Below, in pieces: positions 22,740 through 33,629 of a DNA stretch of 64,000 nt. Source of the stretch: Paragorgia papillata (lineage: Eukaryota > Cnidaria > Anthozoa > Scleralcyonacea > Coralliidae); NCBI GenBank assembly GCA_035771165.1, contig JAWNZC010000337.1, positions 6,663,501 to 6,727,500 on the forward strand, written 5' to 3'. The number at the start of each line of letters is the position of its first letter. Within the stretch, counting starts at the first letter, position 1. The notes under the pieces are model-generated. The model was not told where the DNA came from and ran no database searches. It was given only the letters and a program-made list of their open reading frames with translations. The position numbers and the translations under genes were made by a program.

Positions 22740-24680
22740 AATCTGAACTGAGTACAGTTCGATGCTGACTTCGTTCACTGTGTTTTCCTCATGTTTTCCT
22801 CATTAAGAATGAGTAGCCGTTCTGTATCGGGGTATCGTTCTGTATTGTTCTGTATCATTCTGTATCGGGGCACGTTGTGTGTTCTTTGCTCCTTTTGCTT
22901 TTGGAGTTGGACAAAAAGTTGATCAGCTTCGCCTTTTGATCAGGGTGTTCTTGCAAATTGTTGGTAGATTTCATTGCGGAGGAGAGAGGCCTTCGATTCA
23001 GGCTACGATTTTGCAATTGCTGCTGATAACACTACAATCAGTGTCTTTTACCCAAGCACCTCCGCACTTTGCCAGTAGCCCGAGTGAACGCCTGACCAGA
23101 CGACTTGTTGACCTACATCACGCAGACGAACAGCTTGTATCAGATTGCAAAAATCTTGAGACTCACTGAAACTTGGCAAATTTGGGAAAAAACGTATTCA
23201 GTGACGACATATGTTGGAAGTGCGAAGCTTGCTTCGGAAACGATATGCCCCGATGGGGACCCGAATATAAACTAGAGAAAGGAATGAAACTCCTAACGTC
23301 AATCGCTCGATGTGCATTGCAACACCCTGGTGACGAAAGTGCACAAATACCAGAAGCAAACTGGTAATCACACAATGCTTCGGACCAGTTGACCGTTGGA
23401 AATTTCAAGGAGATTTTAAAACACGGATATATTTGTTTTGAAAAGCCACGCGCCACAAATAGAAAATCAACTCGAGCAAAAAAATTCCAAATTCGAACAG
23501 TGAAAAACATGTTTTTGTTTGGTAAGATCTTTGAATATTAAATCCCGGTGAGCGGACTGGCCCGGTAAGCGAGACGAAGACATCAGTCATCAAAGATCAC
23601 AATTTTGTCGTATTGCACAGGTTTGTTTGCTCCAAAATCAATCCTTTTATTATACAATTGCGATTTTCATGCTAATAAACAACAAAACATTCAAGCGGGA
23701 TCATATGAACACCCCCTAAAACAGTCCACAATTTTCGGGAGGGAAAAATCTTTGTTCTACTAAGTTCATAAATTCTAATTTACATTAAATTTGCATATTA
23801 CAATAAATGCAATTTGTTCAGCTACACCAATGCTGCAGTGTAAAACTTTTCACTTATCCCAGCACTGACACTAGGACTATGCACGGAACTAGAATGAGGC
23901 ACAAATGTACACTGCAAAACGTTTTAAGGAAAAAAATAGAATTTTTCACAAATTTTTGTTATCCTTGGCCTTTTGTTACACGGCCAGACAGAAACCTGAA
24001 ATTTCAAAATAATTGCCGAATAATAATTACGGTAATATGATTCCTGGTGATAACATAACAATATCTTAAAAAATAATTCATGAGGAAAACACAAAGAAAA
24101 ATCATAATCGTATCGTGGTTTTATGTGATAAAACATTCTCCTGCATGATTTACATAAACTTTAGCTTTGATTTTCTCGCCTTAGACAACGTTATTTTTCA
24201 AAATTACTACGCCAACGAACTTACCAAATGGTGATCGTTTTTAAATCCATTCAAAACACTCGCAGAACGTGTTTTATCAGATATAAAACACCGTCCTGCT
24301 CATGTTTTAAATATTACATAATGTATTCACCAGGCTTTCTCTCCTTGGCTTTTTGCAGCTTAGTGATCGTTCTTGTTAAATATTTAGACTTCTGGAAACT
24401 TAAGATTTGATTCAGTTTTTAGTTATTTGCTATAATTCTAAATGTAGTACTTGACATATAACTAATGATATATTGCCTATTGCCAAATTATTTTGGCTCT
24501 ATCCTGCTTTGATTAATTCTGCTATGAAAAACACGATTTAAAACTTTAGATTTTTTTTCAAAGTGACTGTCCGCTTGCGAAAAATGTCGTTACAGAGACT
24601 CTACTTTAAAAAAATTCGGGGGGGGGCTATAAATGCGGACCTACTGGAGGTTTGACTAGGTATATAAATTCTTAGATCCG
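22740..24680. other. No recognised gene; repeats
   Basis: Rightward frames at 22,879-23,367 are open for about 160 codons around one stop but show no domain. GTTCTGTATC repeats occur at 22,818-22,870. At 24,040-24,420 lies a sequence with ATTCATGAGGAAAACACA and TTTACATAAACTTTA that recurs near 25,235-25,510 and, inverted, near 44,280-44,400: a dispersed repeat. Confidence 0.45.
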
Positions 24681-24689
24681 CTTAGCTTG

Positions 24690-24985
24690 TACCAAATTGT
24701 TGGCTTGCTGTTACAAGCTTGTTGTCAACAACATTGTTACGATCTTGTTCCAACAAGCTTGTTACAAGGCTGTCAACAACTTGTTACCGACTTGTCACAA
24801 CAACTGGGAACTGAAGCAGTGCGAACACAACTTGATATCGGCTGGTCCGAACAGTCTTGTAACAAGTCTGCTGCAGACAAGGAGTAACAAGTCTGCAACA
24901 TGGAGCATATATATACACACGTAAAAATGCACAAGTTGTAACAAGTCTGCAGTACAACTTGTGCGTTTTTACGTGTGTATATATA
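24690..24985. repeat. TTGTTACAACTTG-type repeat cluster
   Basis: Many overlapping variants of CTTGTTACAA, TGTCAACAAC and AACAAGTCTGC, ending in a short palindrome (ACACGTAAAAATGCACAAGT mirrored by ACTTGTGCGTTTTTACGTGT, about 24,918-24,981). Probably a small simple-satellite-derived transposon. The two overlapping ORFs here are repeat translation. Confidence 0.6.
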
Positions 24986-25039
24986 TTCTCCTTGTTGCAG
25001 ATTTACCTGTCCTTCAAGTTATCCGTTCTGGGAGAATGG

Positions 25040-26540
25040 ATCGGTCCCGTGAAAGAAGCCTGCGTACGCGATATTGATCGATGGATTTTGGAAAACAACT
25101 TGAAGATGAACAGTGGCAAAACGAAGCTGCTGACACTACATTCAAAACATCGTCCACAGCTATTGTTGGAACCTGTTGTTGTCAGGAGCTTGCCAATTTT
25201 TCAAAGTCAATCCGCATGGAACATTGGTGTTGTATTTGATGTTCAAAAATCATTAATAATTCATGAGGAAAATTCAAAAGAAATTAAAGTTTAATCAGTG
25301 TCTTTATATGTGATAAAGATACCTCCTGATTTACATAAACTTTACCTTTGATTTTCTCGGCTTAGAAAAAGTTATTTTTCAAACTTACTACGCCAATGAA
25401 CTTACCAAGTGGTTCGTTTTTGAAGCCGTTCAATACTCGCAGTTCGTGTTTTATTAGATATAAAAACACTCGGCTTTGCCTCCTGTCTTTATATCTGATA
25501 AGATACTCCTGCTGGTTTTTTAAACAGTACTTATAAAATAAGGTGTCCTATACGCACGCTCTGATTGGCTGGACCCCATGCATTTATAAGAGTATGAAGA
25601 TCATGAACCGATATACGTAAGATGGCGTGGAGTGGCGTACGATGGCGTCACCTGGATGGAAAGGCTAGCGAACTTTCAAAACTATCCCACTTTTAATTTT
25701 TTTTCTTCTTCATATTTTATAAAACAAATCAAACATACCGCTCCTGTGTATATGTACTCTTATAAAGGTACATTTGACGTGATTTGAATACGAAAGAAGT
25801 GTAAAGGCACTCGGCTAACGCCTCACGTGCCTCTACTCAACTTCTTTCGTGTTCAAATGACGTCAAATTAGCCTTTATAAGAGTCCATACGTATGGAGGG
25901 CTTTATGTTTTATTTGTTAGACAAGATTAACCTGGATAAACATGTCAACGTTCTCGAACTTGAATTTCATGTGAGTAGAGTTTAGTTGGTCTCTCCTGTG
26001 CTTCGAGGGTTTTTCGCAGGGTTCTGCGGTTTTCCTCCCTCCGTAAAATCAACACGTTAGGTCTTAGCTTATGTCGTGCACTTTTAACATGAGCCTCTGG
26101 CTCGGATGATTGGGCGACCACATCCTGTGTTTACGACGTTAAATAAATCATTACTCATTACTCATTACATTATTATTAAATTTTAAGATTTTATTTACAT
26201 ACAAATTAGTTAATGTCGTCAATGACTTAGCGCCTTCGTATCGTAATGACCAGCTAGTTCCTTATGCTCCAAGAAGAGCTCTGAGATCTGCAGACAAGTT
26301 ACTTCTTTGTCAACCATGCATCATATCGCATATCGCCTTAATTAAGTCGTATGGGTTTAGAGCATTCTCGGTTTGCGCAAACTACCGATGTATATTAGAT
26401 GTAGCCGAACTGTTGTTACATTTAAACCAAAGCTCAAGACACATATCTTTTTAGATTATTTTATATTAGTTTTCACTATTTTTATGTAAAGCGCATTTGT
26501 GCATATTCTGGAGAATGCGCTAATTAAGTAATAAATTGTT
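25040..26540 (+). pseudogene. CR1/Rex-like RT C-terminal remnants, interrupted
   Basis: At 25,060-25,235 the frame CVRDIDRWILENNLKMNSGK followed by NIGVVFDVQKSL is the thumb/C-terminal part of a LINE reverse transcriptase. At 26,205-26,440 residues such as NDLAPSYRNDQLVPYAPRRA and YGFRAFSVCA are its further C-terminal end, followed by a 3' UTR with an ATTTTATATTAG / GCGCTAATTAAGTAATAAAT tail. The part between (about 25,236-26,170) consists of dispersed repeats inserted into it. Confidence 0.65.
25235..25900. mobile_element. Dispersed repeats inserted in the RT remnant
   Basis: The first part (25,235-25,510) repeats 24,040-24,420. The second (about 25,530-25,895) starts TAAGGTGTCCTATACGCACG, includes TTTATAAGAGTATG, and ends with a mirrored TTTATAAGAGTCCATACG, suggesting a MITE with inverted ends. 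No coding potential. Confidence 0.5.
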
Positions 26541-26544
26541 ATTA

Positions 26545-27500
26545 ACTAAGCAGGTTAGTTACCTCGAAGTTGGTAACCTCTAAAATTTATGTCTAAAGTT
26601 ATATAGTTACCTCCTTCTCGGTAACTAACTTATACTTATTACTATTATCTATATAATAATACCGCTATCTGTGTATGTTTGTCCTCTTATGTTCTCGAAT
26701 AACTCCGAAAACGGCTTCGCGAATGGCCGCCAAATGTGTTCCATTCCCCACAAAGTGTGTCGGTTTGACGGAATATAGGTCCATCAAATTGTGTAACCTG
26801 ACGTGGTGTTTGTTTTAATTTTGTAAACGCCATCTTTAGCCTCACTAAAATACAAAATAAATAAAAAATATGTTGGAATGCTTAGAAATATTTGACCACA
26901 ATCGGAGAACGGAGAATGTTTTGAGATAAACACTGGCGTAGATCGGGCACTGTTGATAGAGATGTGGTCGGGAAACTCGGTGAAAGTCGCACGCGTGCAC
27001 ATGACGGTGTTTGTTTGGTGCCATGAAGCAACAATACAATCTCAATCAGTCAGCGGTGATTTAAATATTAATATGCGAATAGCATAAGATATGGGTGGAA
27101 AAAAAATATTTTTCACCAATTTAAATAACACCATACTAAATCATTGCCGTTTGATTGCCGAATTATTGATCAAATGGTATTGAATAGAATTTCCATTGCA
27201 CTGCCTACGTCATTGTTACCGAGCAAAAATTCTGTGTGGTAAAAAAAATACGCTACACTGCCCGTTAGAATTCAGTCAACTTATATTTCAAAACTAGAAG
27301 TTGGTTATTGCAATTAGTCGACGTATAATTGTTGCTAGTACTTATATCTAGTATTAAAACATAACATTACCTGGAAACATCTAGCACTGATTCACAAGAT
27401 TTAAAAACTGCAAAAATATCAATAAAACAATGATTTGATTAATTTGCGTAAGGTTGAAAACAAATACCTTATTTTTGTTACTTTGTCTTAAGGTTATGTC
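26545..27500. other. No recognised gene
   Basis: AT-rich sequence with GGTTAGTTACCTC / GAGGTAACTAAC inverted blocks near 26,550-26,635 and overlapping leftward ORFs near 26,784-27,045 that lack domain features. Nothing is assigned. Confidence 0.5.
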
Positions 27501-27530
27501 TTCCTTTCGCGACTTGTTACCTCCGTCGCC

Positions 27531-27542
27531 TGCCTGCCTGCC

Positions 27543-27631
<89 letters not shown>

Positions 27632-27725
27632 TTCAGTCGGTCTGTAAATTTTGGTTTGATTCGCAAATTAAAGCTGGATATCTTCCTTTCCGCGACTGGT
27701 TACATCCGTCGCGTGCCTGCCTGCC

Positions 27726-27756
<31 letters not shown>

Positions 27757-27790
27757 AAATTTTGGTTTGATTCGCAAATTAAAGCTGGAT
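27531..27790. repeat. (CTGT)n array, duplicated with its flank
   Basis: About 110 bp of CTGT units (to about 27,635), followed by GTAAATTTTGGTTTGATTCG. A second, shorter array (27,716-27,754) has the same upstream GACTGGTTAC-type and downstream AAATTAAAGCTGGATAT flanks, so array and flank were duplicated together. The Val/Cys/Leu/Ser repeat ORF is translation of the microsatellite. Confidence 0.9.
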
Positions 27791-28145
27791 ATGAATTTTT
27801 CTAAATTTACTTTGTAAGCTTCCCGTGTAGGAAAAATGAATGACTAAGAGGCGTGATTGTACTCATTTCCTTAAAATGTAAACCGTTAATCTTTACAAAG
27901 AAAATTTATTGTTAATTCTTTAAACAAAATTACTGGCACGGCCAGTAACCAAAACGTAAGGACTAACTACGAAATTTCCAATTACGTCTGCACGATAAAC
28001 CGTATTATACTAAAACTGGTCAATAATTAATTTTTACTCGGCTTTAACTTCTGAAAGAGCTGCTCATGTGAAACAATAAAAAATCAGCAACTTACATCTA
28101 GAGAAAATTACTTCTTTTTTATCAGTTCAAGCAAGACAAGCATAC

Positions 28146-28269
28146 CTTTCCCAATCGCACAGATTTTCCCTCGGTATCTTACACTGCAGTTACAACTGAA
28201 ACCGTCTGGTTGTCCAGGATTAGGGAAACATTGTCCACCATTCTTGCAGAAGTTGCTTGGGCACTGTAA
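28146..28269 (-). CDS. EGF-like domain exon
   Basis: The leftward reading LQCPSNFCKNGGQCFPNPG through FSCNCSVRYRGKICAIGK has the six-cysteine EGF pattern. A CTTTTTAG acceptor (or a CAG 6 bp further in) precedes it and a GTATGC donor follows at 28,145. The entry phase is 0, which is the exit phase of the PAN exon at 439-668; this fits a PAN-EGF secreted or adhesion protein family on this strand. It belongs to a separate gene copy, because that PAN gene runs off the left edge. No neighbouring exon was found with confidence. Confidence 0.75.
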
Positions 28270-29160
28270 CTAAAAAGGAATCAAGCAATGACCACCTTTA
28301 TACAACAGGCACATTGGGCGCCTGGACGTATTTGAGAAATTTTTAGTGCTTCTTTTAATGCGACGTACATAATTTCGTCACCCAAGGTATATATAAACGG
28401 CTATCAATTGCGTTATTCGTCCAGACGAGCTGTATGTTTTATTGTGTCGAGAACGACGCATTAAAATAGATAGTTTTGTCTTGACGTATAATAATAGGTC
28501 GGAACATGTAAAGGTCAATGATCTCTAGATATAAAGATGAATACTGACAAAGCAACATATCCTCTCATGTAGAATTCAAGATAATTCTGAATTTTAAAGT
28601 ATTCGGAAACCCACTCCCCATCCCGCTTCTAATCCTCACCCAAAACCTAATCACAACTCCCCGTCGTGCCTAAAACCTAACCACATACCCCGGCAACCCT
28701 AAGCTTAACCACAGCCTGTCGGAAAGAAAGCCCCACCTCTTACACTCCGACCACAATACCAAAAAACAAGAAACTGTGACAGCATTAAATATTTTCCTAC
28801 GGTCCGTAGTGCTGGAAAGTATATTCATTATGCACTTAGCTGTATTTGCAAGAGGATGCTGCATCACAAGAGTCGCCAACTTGAATTTGACGGCTTTAAG
28901 TGGTTGCACTTATTGTCCCGAAACAACAAAATAGACATGCCCATATATGCCTCCATGTATCTGCTGCGTTTAATGCCTATAACTACTATGGTAAAAACAA
29001 TGATGCAACTGTCTACATGTAACAACTTTTTATTCATAGCTAAACAGATTCTTGACAAAATTGATGGAATTGTATAGTTGTAACCACCTTGTATTCAGAT
29101 CTAGAGCTGAACACGATTTTAGACAAAATTGTCTATGCTCACAGGCCATGCTGTGTTTTA

Positions 29161-29378
29161 CAGTTGATTTCACATTTCTTTACCTCCTTGTGTTGCGAAG
29201 TTCGTTCGGAAGTTCCATAGTTCGTTGCCAAGGTTGACAATTATCCAAACAAAATCGAGCTTTGATATAAAACTCGCAATTTGATTCGATCATTGTCAAC
29301 CTTGGCAACGAACTTCGGAACTTCCGAACGAACTTCACGGCGGAAAGATACGGCGGAAAAGTAATGTGAAATCAACTG
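29161..29378. mobile_element. 218-bp TA-target MITE (Tc1/mariner-like)
   Basis: Ends CAGTTGATTTCACATT and AATGTGAAATCAACTG are inverted repeats flanked by TA on each side. Copy A reads straight through GTGTTTTAACTTTAAA at the same place (about 15,130-15,145), which is a perfect empty site with one TA. Internal arms GAAGTTCGTTCGGAAGTTCC also pair. Confidence 0.85.
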
Positions 29379-29694
29379 TAACTTTAAAAAAAGAACTCGC
29401 TCAACTCAGAGTAAAGCCAGCAAGGCGGAGAAGGCTATAAGCACTAGCAACTCTACTCATATCTGGCATGAGTTCCAAGCCCGGACAGGTGCATGGTCAC
29501 CAATTCATATACTAACTCAATCCAATTGAGCTTTACTCCTGTCCTCAGTTGTGAGAGGCAGTACGCTGATAGCTTGACTATAAAAGCTATGGTACTAAAA
29601 GCTATAGTCATAAAGTATGGTAGTATAAAGCTTTAAGTAGGTCAATCAAATTAACATAACTATAACAACTCACAAAATTTGACTTAATTGACTA

Positions 29695-29804
29695 CGACTA
29701 CGTTTACACTAGGGCAAAAATATCCGGATTCACATTGTTTTTTATTCCCATGAGGATGAAAAACAATGTGAATCCGGATACTTTGCTCTAGTGTAAACGT
29801 AGTC
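29695..29804. mobile_element. 110-bp MITE with GACTACGTTTACACTAG TIRs
   Basis: Nearly the whole element is inverted repeat (GACTACGTTTACACTAGG mirrored at the right end; ATCCGGATTCACATTGTTTT mirrored inside). Copy A lacks it, reading ACTGACTAGTACAG at about 15,923. The target duplication is about 3 bp (CTA or TA), ambiguous because the TIR end repeats it. PIF/Harbinger-like. Confidence 0.8.
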
Positions 29805-29881
29805 TAATACAGTATTTAAATATCTTCGTAACAACAATTTGTCAAACAATAATGCAATCTAGTTAGAAGGTAAACGTTTAA

Positions 29882-30071
29882 GTAGTATAGGGGTTGGGGT
29901 TACTGGCGCAGTTTTGTCAGAAATTCAATTTTAGAAAAGTGGCCCACGCGGCTATTTTCGTCGGTGAACAAAAAAAAACCCCGTCAGTATAACCGTCTGC
30001 ATGACGCTGCACTAATACCCCCAACCCCTATACTACTCGTGTGATCCCACCAGGCTGGCGGCTCGTCTGCA
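29882..30071. repeat. Polinton left terminal inverted repeat
   Basis: Starts GTAGTATAGGGGTTGGGG and matches, inverted, 50,255-50,453. The repeat is itself partly self-complementary: GTAGTATAGGGGTTGGGG near its outer end pairs with CCCCCAACCCCTATACTAC at about 30,019-30,037, so a terminal hairpin with a ~110-nt loop can form. It contains AAAAGTGGCCCACG, shared with the central hairpin. Confidence 0.85.
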
Positions 30072-30180
30072 AGTTAGTCTTGTGGGCGATCAGGGCATCC
30101 GTTATTACTTTTGTGATTATATATATATGTTTTGCTGTTATGATTCCGCCCGACAGTATACCCAAAAGTGGGATAAAAGG

Positions 30181-30605
30181 TTATATGGTTTCAACTAATC
30201 TGAAAACGTCACGTTCTAGTAGTTTGTCTTTTTTTAAATAATTTGTTAAATCGTCGGATGACTCAATTGCATCAAGACCCCTTAATGTGTCGGCAAATTT
30301 ACTAATTAGTAGGTCGGTAAGAAACTCGTTCGCTTTTTGTATTCTTTTGTGTTCATGTTCAGCGTACAATTTATCAATAACCTTTTGGCTGGCTTTTTTA
30401 ATATATGCGACGGATTTATCTAGGTCTCCATTTTCGGCTAATTTTAGAGCTCATTTCTTTTTTTCTCCAATTGCACTTGATCAAGCACCATTTCGTCGTC
30501 GTATTCATCATTAATAATTTCTGCGATTTTGTTTTCGGTTTCACTTTCGGCGAATTGAATTTCCGTAACAAGTTTGTCAACGGCGGATTTACGTTTTGGC
30601 ATTAT
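30181..30605 (-). pseudogene. Small charged Polinton protein, frameshifted
   Basis: The leftmost gene of the element. It starts MPKRKSAVDKLVTEIQFAES at 30,605, preceded by AGTATAGTATAGAATA, and reads as a Lys/Glu-rich helical protein. It breaks at a TAA near 30,450 and continues in another frame to SSDDLTNYLKKDKLLERDVF and a stop at 30,181. Total length would be about 140 residues. The function is not recognised. It lies directly downstream of the ATPase in the leftward block, so a virion or packaging role is possible but unproven. Confidence 0.55.
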
Positions 30606-30632
30606 TCTATACTATACTGTATGTTCCATTCT

Positions 30633-30885
30633 TTAGGTAATATCCAGATATTTATGCGAACTAAGTTTTTTTAGTAGTTCCAGTTCTGCGGCTTCATCTG
30701 GTAAATATCCGAAGAACTCTTCTCTTAGGATTTTTAAGCTACGTTTATTATGGGTTTTAAAAAATATGGTTCTTGTTGTGTTATCTCTAATGCCAGTACT
30801 AATTGAGTTCAATTTTTGGGATAAAATAAAAAGGCTGATATTATGATGTCTGCCTGAATAGCCTAAATACGCTAGCTTATTATTA
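30633..30885 (-). pseudogene. Packaging ATPase, C-terminal part (split)
   Basis: This is the downstream part of the ATPase whose N-terminal part is at 33,297-33,612; the L2-like retrotransposon sits between. Residues KLAYLGYSGRHHNISLFILS and GIRDNTTRTIFFKT are the sensor-type strand and arginine region expected after Walker B in A32/FtsK-HerA-like genome-packaging ATPases. The ORF around it begins in retrotransposon tail sequence, so its apparent Met is spurious. Confidence 0.75.
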
Positions 30886-33296
30886 TTGATTGATTGATTG
30901 ATTGATTTAAATTTATTTATGCACGGTAAGCCTTTCAACTTACGTTGTTTTTAAAAGGGCCGTGCTATCTTTAAATATTTACAAGCTAAAAAATGTTGTA
31001 TAAAAACAAAAAAAACAAAAAAAAAACTATTTTACACATACAGCATATATATATATACATTTTTTTGAATTTGTTTTGTAATATTAATAAAAAGGTAAAC
31101 AATTTGTCAATTTAATTAACTGAATATTGATTCCAAACCTTAGCCCCTAAATAACTAAAGCTTCGCTTCATGGAATTAGTATTTGGTTTAGATAACATCA
31201 GTAATTTATTATTGCTTCTTAAATTATAATTAACATTGTTGCATGTTTTAAAAAGTTCGTAAATTATAGTTGGACAATTTCCTCTCATCACATCTTGCAT
31301 GTAATTTTGCATTTTAGCATTTCTTCGTTTTTCTAGTTCTACCCAGCCTAATTTTCTTAAGATTTCCCATGAACGCACATCATAGGTATCTCCTGTTATT
31401 ATTCTTCCTGCTCTATTTTGAAGTTTTTGCAGTGAAGATTTTAGAGTTGCTGAGCAATTTCCCCAGACCAGGGAACAATAGTCGAAATGTGGTAGGACTA
31501 ATGCTTTATACATTGTTTCCAAAGTATCTTTAGAAACATAAGGTTTGCATAATCTTAGAACACCTATTGCTCTAGATGCTTTCTTACTGATGTTATTTAC
31601 TTGTTCTTTCCAAGCTAGTTTTTCATCAATGATGATTCCAAGACTTTTTGTTTTTGTTACACGTTTGACAAAATTATTTCCAATTTTAATGATCGGGTCA
31701 GTTTCGATAATCGATATGTTATGCTTTGATGCAATAATCATATATTCTATTTTGTCAATGTTTAGAGTTAATTTATTTGCTACTAGCCAATTTTCTATTT
31801 TGCATAATTCAGAATTTAATTTTTCTTGAATTATATCGATTGTTTTTCCATTGACTGATACATTTGTATCATCAGCAAACATGCTAGGCATGGAATCATC
31901 AAGACAATTAGGAAGGTCATTAATGTAAATTAAGAAGAGAAGCGGTCCCAAATTTGATCCTTGTGGAACCCCGCATCGGATACTTCTGATGGACGATATA
32001 CTTTGCTTAATTTTGCAAACTTGTCTTCTATTTTTTAAATATGAATTAAACCATTTTAGAGATGCCCCTTGGAAACCATATAGTTTTAGTTTTCCAAGAA
32101 GTATCTCATGATTTACTGTATCGAAGGCCTTTTTTAGATCTAGAAATAAGACGCCATTTATAAGACCTCGATCTATATTAAGTAGCCATTCATTTGTAAC
32201 GCCCAATAAAGATGTTAATGTAGAATAGCCTTTTCTAAAGCCGGCTTGAAATTTACTTATTAGATTGTTATTATTTAAATAGTCAATAATTTGTTTGTAA
32301 ATCATTTTTTCAAATACTTTTGTAACAATAGATAAGACCGATATTGGCCTATAATTGCCACAATCACTTTTACAGCCTGCCTTAAAAATGGGAGATACTC
32401 TGGCGAGTGCCCAGTCATCAGGGAAAATTGTTTGTATTAAAGATTGGTTAAATATCAGAGTTAAAGTAGGTGTAATAATCTGACGAGAATCCTTAAGAAG
32501 TTTAGGAGATATTCTATCTAATCCCGAACTTTTGTTATTTTTCAAATTAGATAATGCTGTTAAAACTTCATCTTCCGATATAAGGTTAAATTCAAATCTG
32601 CTTTCTGTAGGTTTTAAATAGTCTGCATAATTCTTGTTTGATGGTGGGATTTCACTTGAAAGTTTCTCGCCAATCCCTGCAAAATATTGATTGAAGGAAT
32701 TTGCAATTTCTTTTTCCTCGGTAATCTTTTTGTCATCAAAATCTAGGTTAGAAACATCTGTTGTTTTTGAACATTTACCTGTTAATTGGTTTATATATTT
32801 CCACATTTCTCTAGGATTTTCTTTTTGATTTTTTATATTGCTCTCATAATATAATGACTTGGCATTCTTGATTTTTCTATTAACTATATTTTTTTGTTTT
32901 TTATATGCCTCGTGATAACACGAGGAGCCATGTTTTACCATCATTCTTTTTAAATAATCCCGGTGATACATGGCCTTTTTAATATCATTGGTTAACCATG
33001 GTGCATATTTGCTTCTGACTTTACGCAATCTAGATGGTACATGTTTTTCAGTAACCATATTGAAGATGTTTTTCCAAGCTTCCCATAACTTATTAGGGTC
33101 TGTCTCATGCAAGTCAAATCTATCAAAATTGTAAATTAGGTCTTCTCTAAACTTATCGGCTTTATAATTTTTAAAAGAACGTGTTTCAACGATTTTAGGT
33201 TTGCTTTTGGATACTGCAAGTTTGCGACAACTATAGACCAAACTGTGGTCACTTATCCCTAGATGAATTACGCCTGAACATGTTGAATTTTCAGGC
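30886..33296 (-). mobile_element. L2/CR1-type retrotransposon, 5'-truncated, intact RT
   Basis: The insertion has an 8-bp target duplication TATTATTA (30,878-30,885 and 33,297-33,304) and a 3' tail of AATC repeats. The body starts in the end of the endonuclease domain (the ISDHSLV motif) and is otherwise complete to the tail. An uninterrupted RT frame makes this one of the youngest events in the window. It interrupts the packaging ATPase gene. Confidence 0.85.
31112..33241 (-). CDS. LINE reverse transcriptase ORF (709 aa, partial ORF2)
   Basis: Uninterrupted frame with RT motifs in order: NNKSSGLDRISPKLL (about 235), NYRPISVLSIVTKVFEKMIY (about 295), LDLKKAFDTVNHEILLGKL (about 370), CGVPQGSNLGPLLFLIYIND (about 420), catalytic FADD (about 452), then the C-terminal thumb region ending SYLGAKVWNQYSVN. 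The frame stays open upstream of the annotated Met through CSGVIHLGISDHSLV, the end of an AP-endonuclease domain, so the true ORF2 began further 5' and is truncated by the insertion. The enzyme copies its RNA at a nicked target in the nucleus. It belongs to the retrotransposon, not to the Polinton. Confidence 0.9.
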   Translation of the reverse strand: MVYSCRKLAVSKSKPKIVETRSFKNYKADKFREDLIYNFDRFDLHETDPNKLWEAWKNIFNMVTEKHVPSRLRKVRSKYAPWLTNDIKKAMYHRDYLKRMMVKHGSSCYHEAYKKQKNIVNRKIKNAKSLYYESNIKNQKENPREMWKYINQLTGKCSKTTDVSNLDFDDKKITEEKEIANSFNQYFAGIGEKLSSEIPPSNKNYADYLKPTESRFEFNLISEDEVLTALSNLKNNKSSGLDRISPKLLKDSRQIITPTLTLIFNQSLIQTIFPDDWALARVSPIFKAGCKSDCGNYRPISVLSIVTKVFEKMIYKQIIDYLNNNNLISKFQAGFRKGYSTLTSLLGVTNEWLLNIDRGLINGVLFLDLKKAFDTVNHEILLGKLKLYGFQGASLKWFNSYLKNRRQVCKIKQSISSIRSIRCGVPQGSNLGPLLFLIYINDLPNCLDDSMPSMFADDTNVSVNGKTIDIIQEKLNSELCKIENWLVANKLTLNIDKIEYMIIASKHNISIIETDPIIKIGNNFVKRVTKTKSLGIIIDEKLAWKEQVNNISKKASRAIGVLRLCKPYVSKDTLETMYKALVLPHFDYCSLVWGNCSATLKSSLQKLQNRAGRIITGDTYDVRSWEILRKLGWVELEKRRNAKMQNYMQDVMRGNCPTIIYELFKTCNNVNYNLRSNNKLLMLSKPNTNSMKRSFSYLGAKVWNQYSVN

Positions 33297-33612
33297 TATT
33301 ATTACTATGTTGTTCGTTTGTGTTGCTCATGTCATCAATAATAATTGCTGTTTTGGATCCGGTATAAATTTCAATAAGATAATTTAAGATTGCGTCCAAT
33401 TTGCCAGTTGCCACATCCAGTCCTATTACGTCACTATCAGTTTCTAAATATTGCCAGTCTGTATACGTTTTATTAATCCAAATAGTGGGGCATAATATGA
33501 TGATGAAGTCAAATACGTTTTTATATTCCTTTTCTATTATTTCATGTAGAAGGGTGTATGTTTTGCCACACCCTGTAGGGCCGACTATTAATGTGCACTC
33601 TGGTTCGTTCAT
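33297..33612 (-). pseudogene. Packaging ATPase (A32/FtsK-HerA-like), N-terminal part
   Basis: Begins MNEPECTLIVGPTGCGKTYT, with Walker A GPTGCGKT at residues 11-18 and Walker B AIIIDDM near residue 90. This architecture matches the ATPases that pump DNA into capsids of Polintons and related viruses. The ATG is preceded by the AT-rich TAGTATATTAT. The frame runs into retrotransposon sequence at 33,296 and ends there; the rest is at 30,633-30,885. Apart from the insertion the frame is open. Gene position next to the capsid candidate supports the call. Confidence 0.8.
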
Positions 33613-33629
33613 ATAATATACTAAATAAC

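Larger units (their letters stand above)
28805..29880. repeat. Duplicated unit, copy B, left half
   Basis: Collinear with copy A from about 14,140-15,990, with two extra MITEs. It stops within AATCTAGTTAGAAGGTAAA at the Polinton left end and resumes at the right end. Confidence 0.8.

Noticed and set aside
22879..23367. Rightward pair of ORFs as a host gene
   Set aside because: A stop splits them, there are no splice signals or domain, and a leftward ORF overlaps.
27531..27790. CRISPR-like array
   Set aside because: Simple tetranucleotide repeats without spacers; eukaryotic context.
27454..27804. 116-codon ORF with Val/Cys/Leu/Ser repeats
   Set aside because: Translation of the (CTGT)n microsatellite.
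29876..29881. Exact 6-bp Polinton target duplication
   Set aside because: GTTTAA on the left and GTTTAG on the right are near the ends, but the right copy is offset by two bases; I report only a plausible trace.
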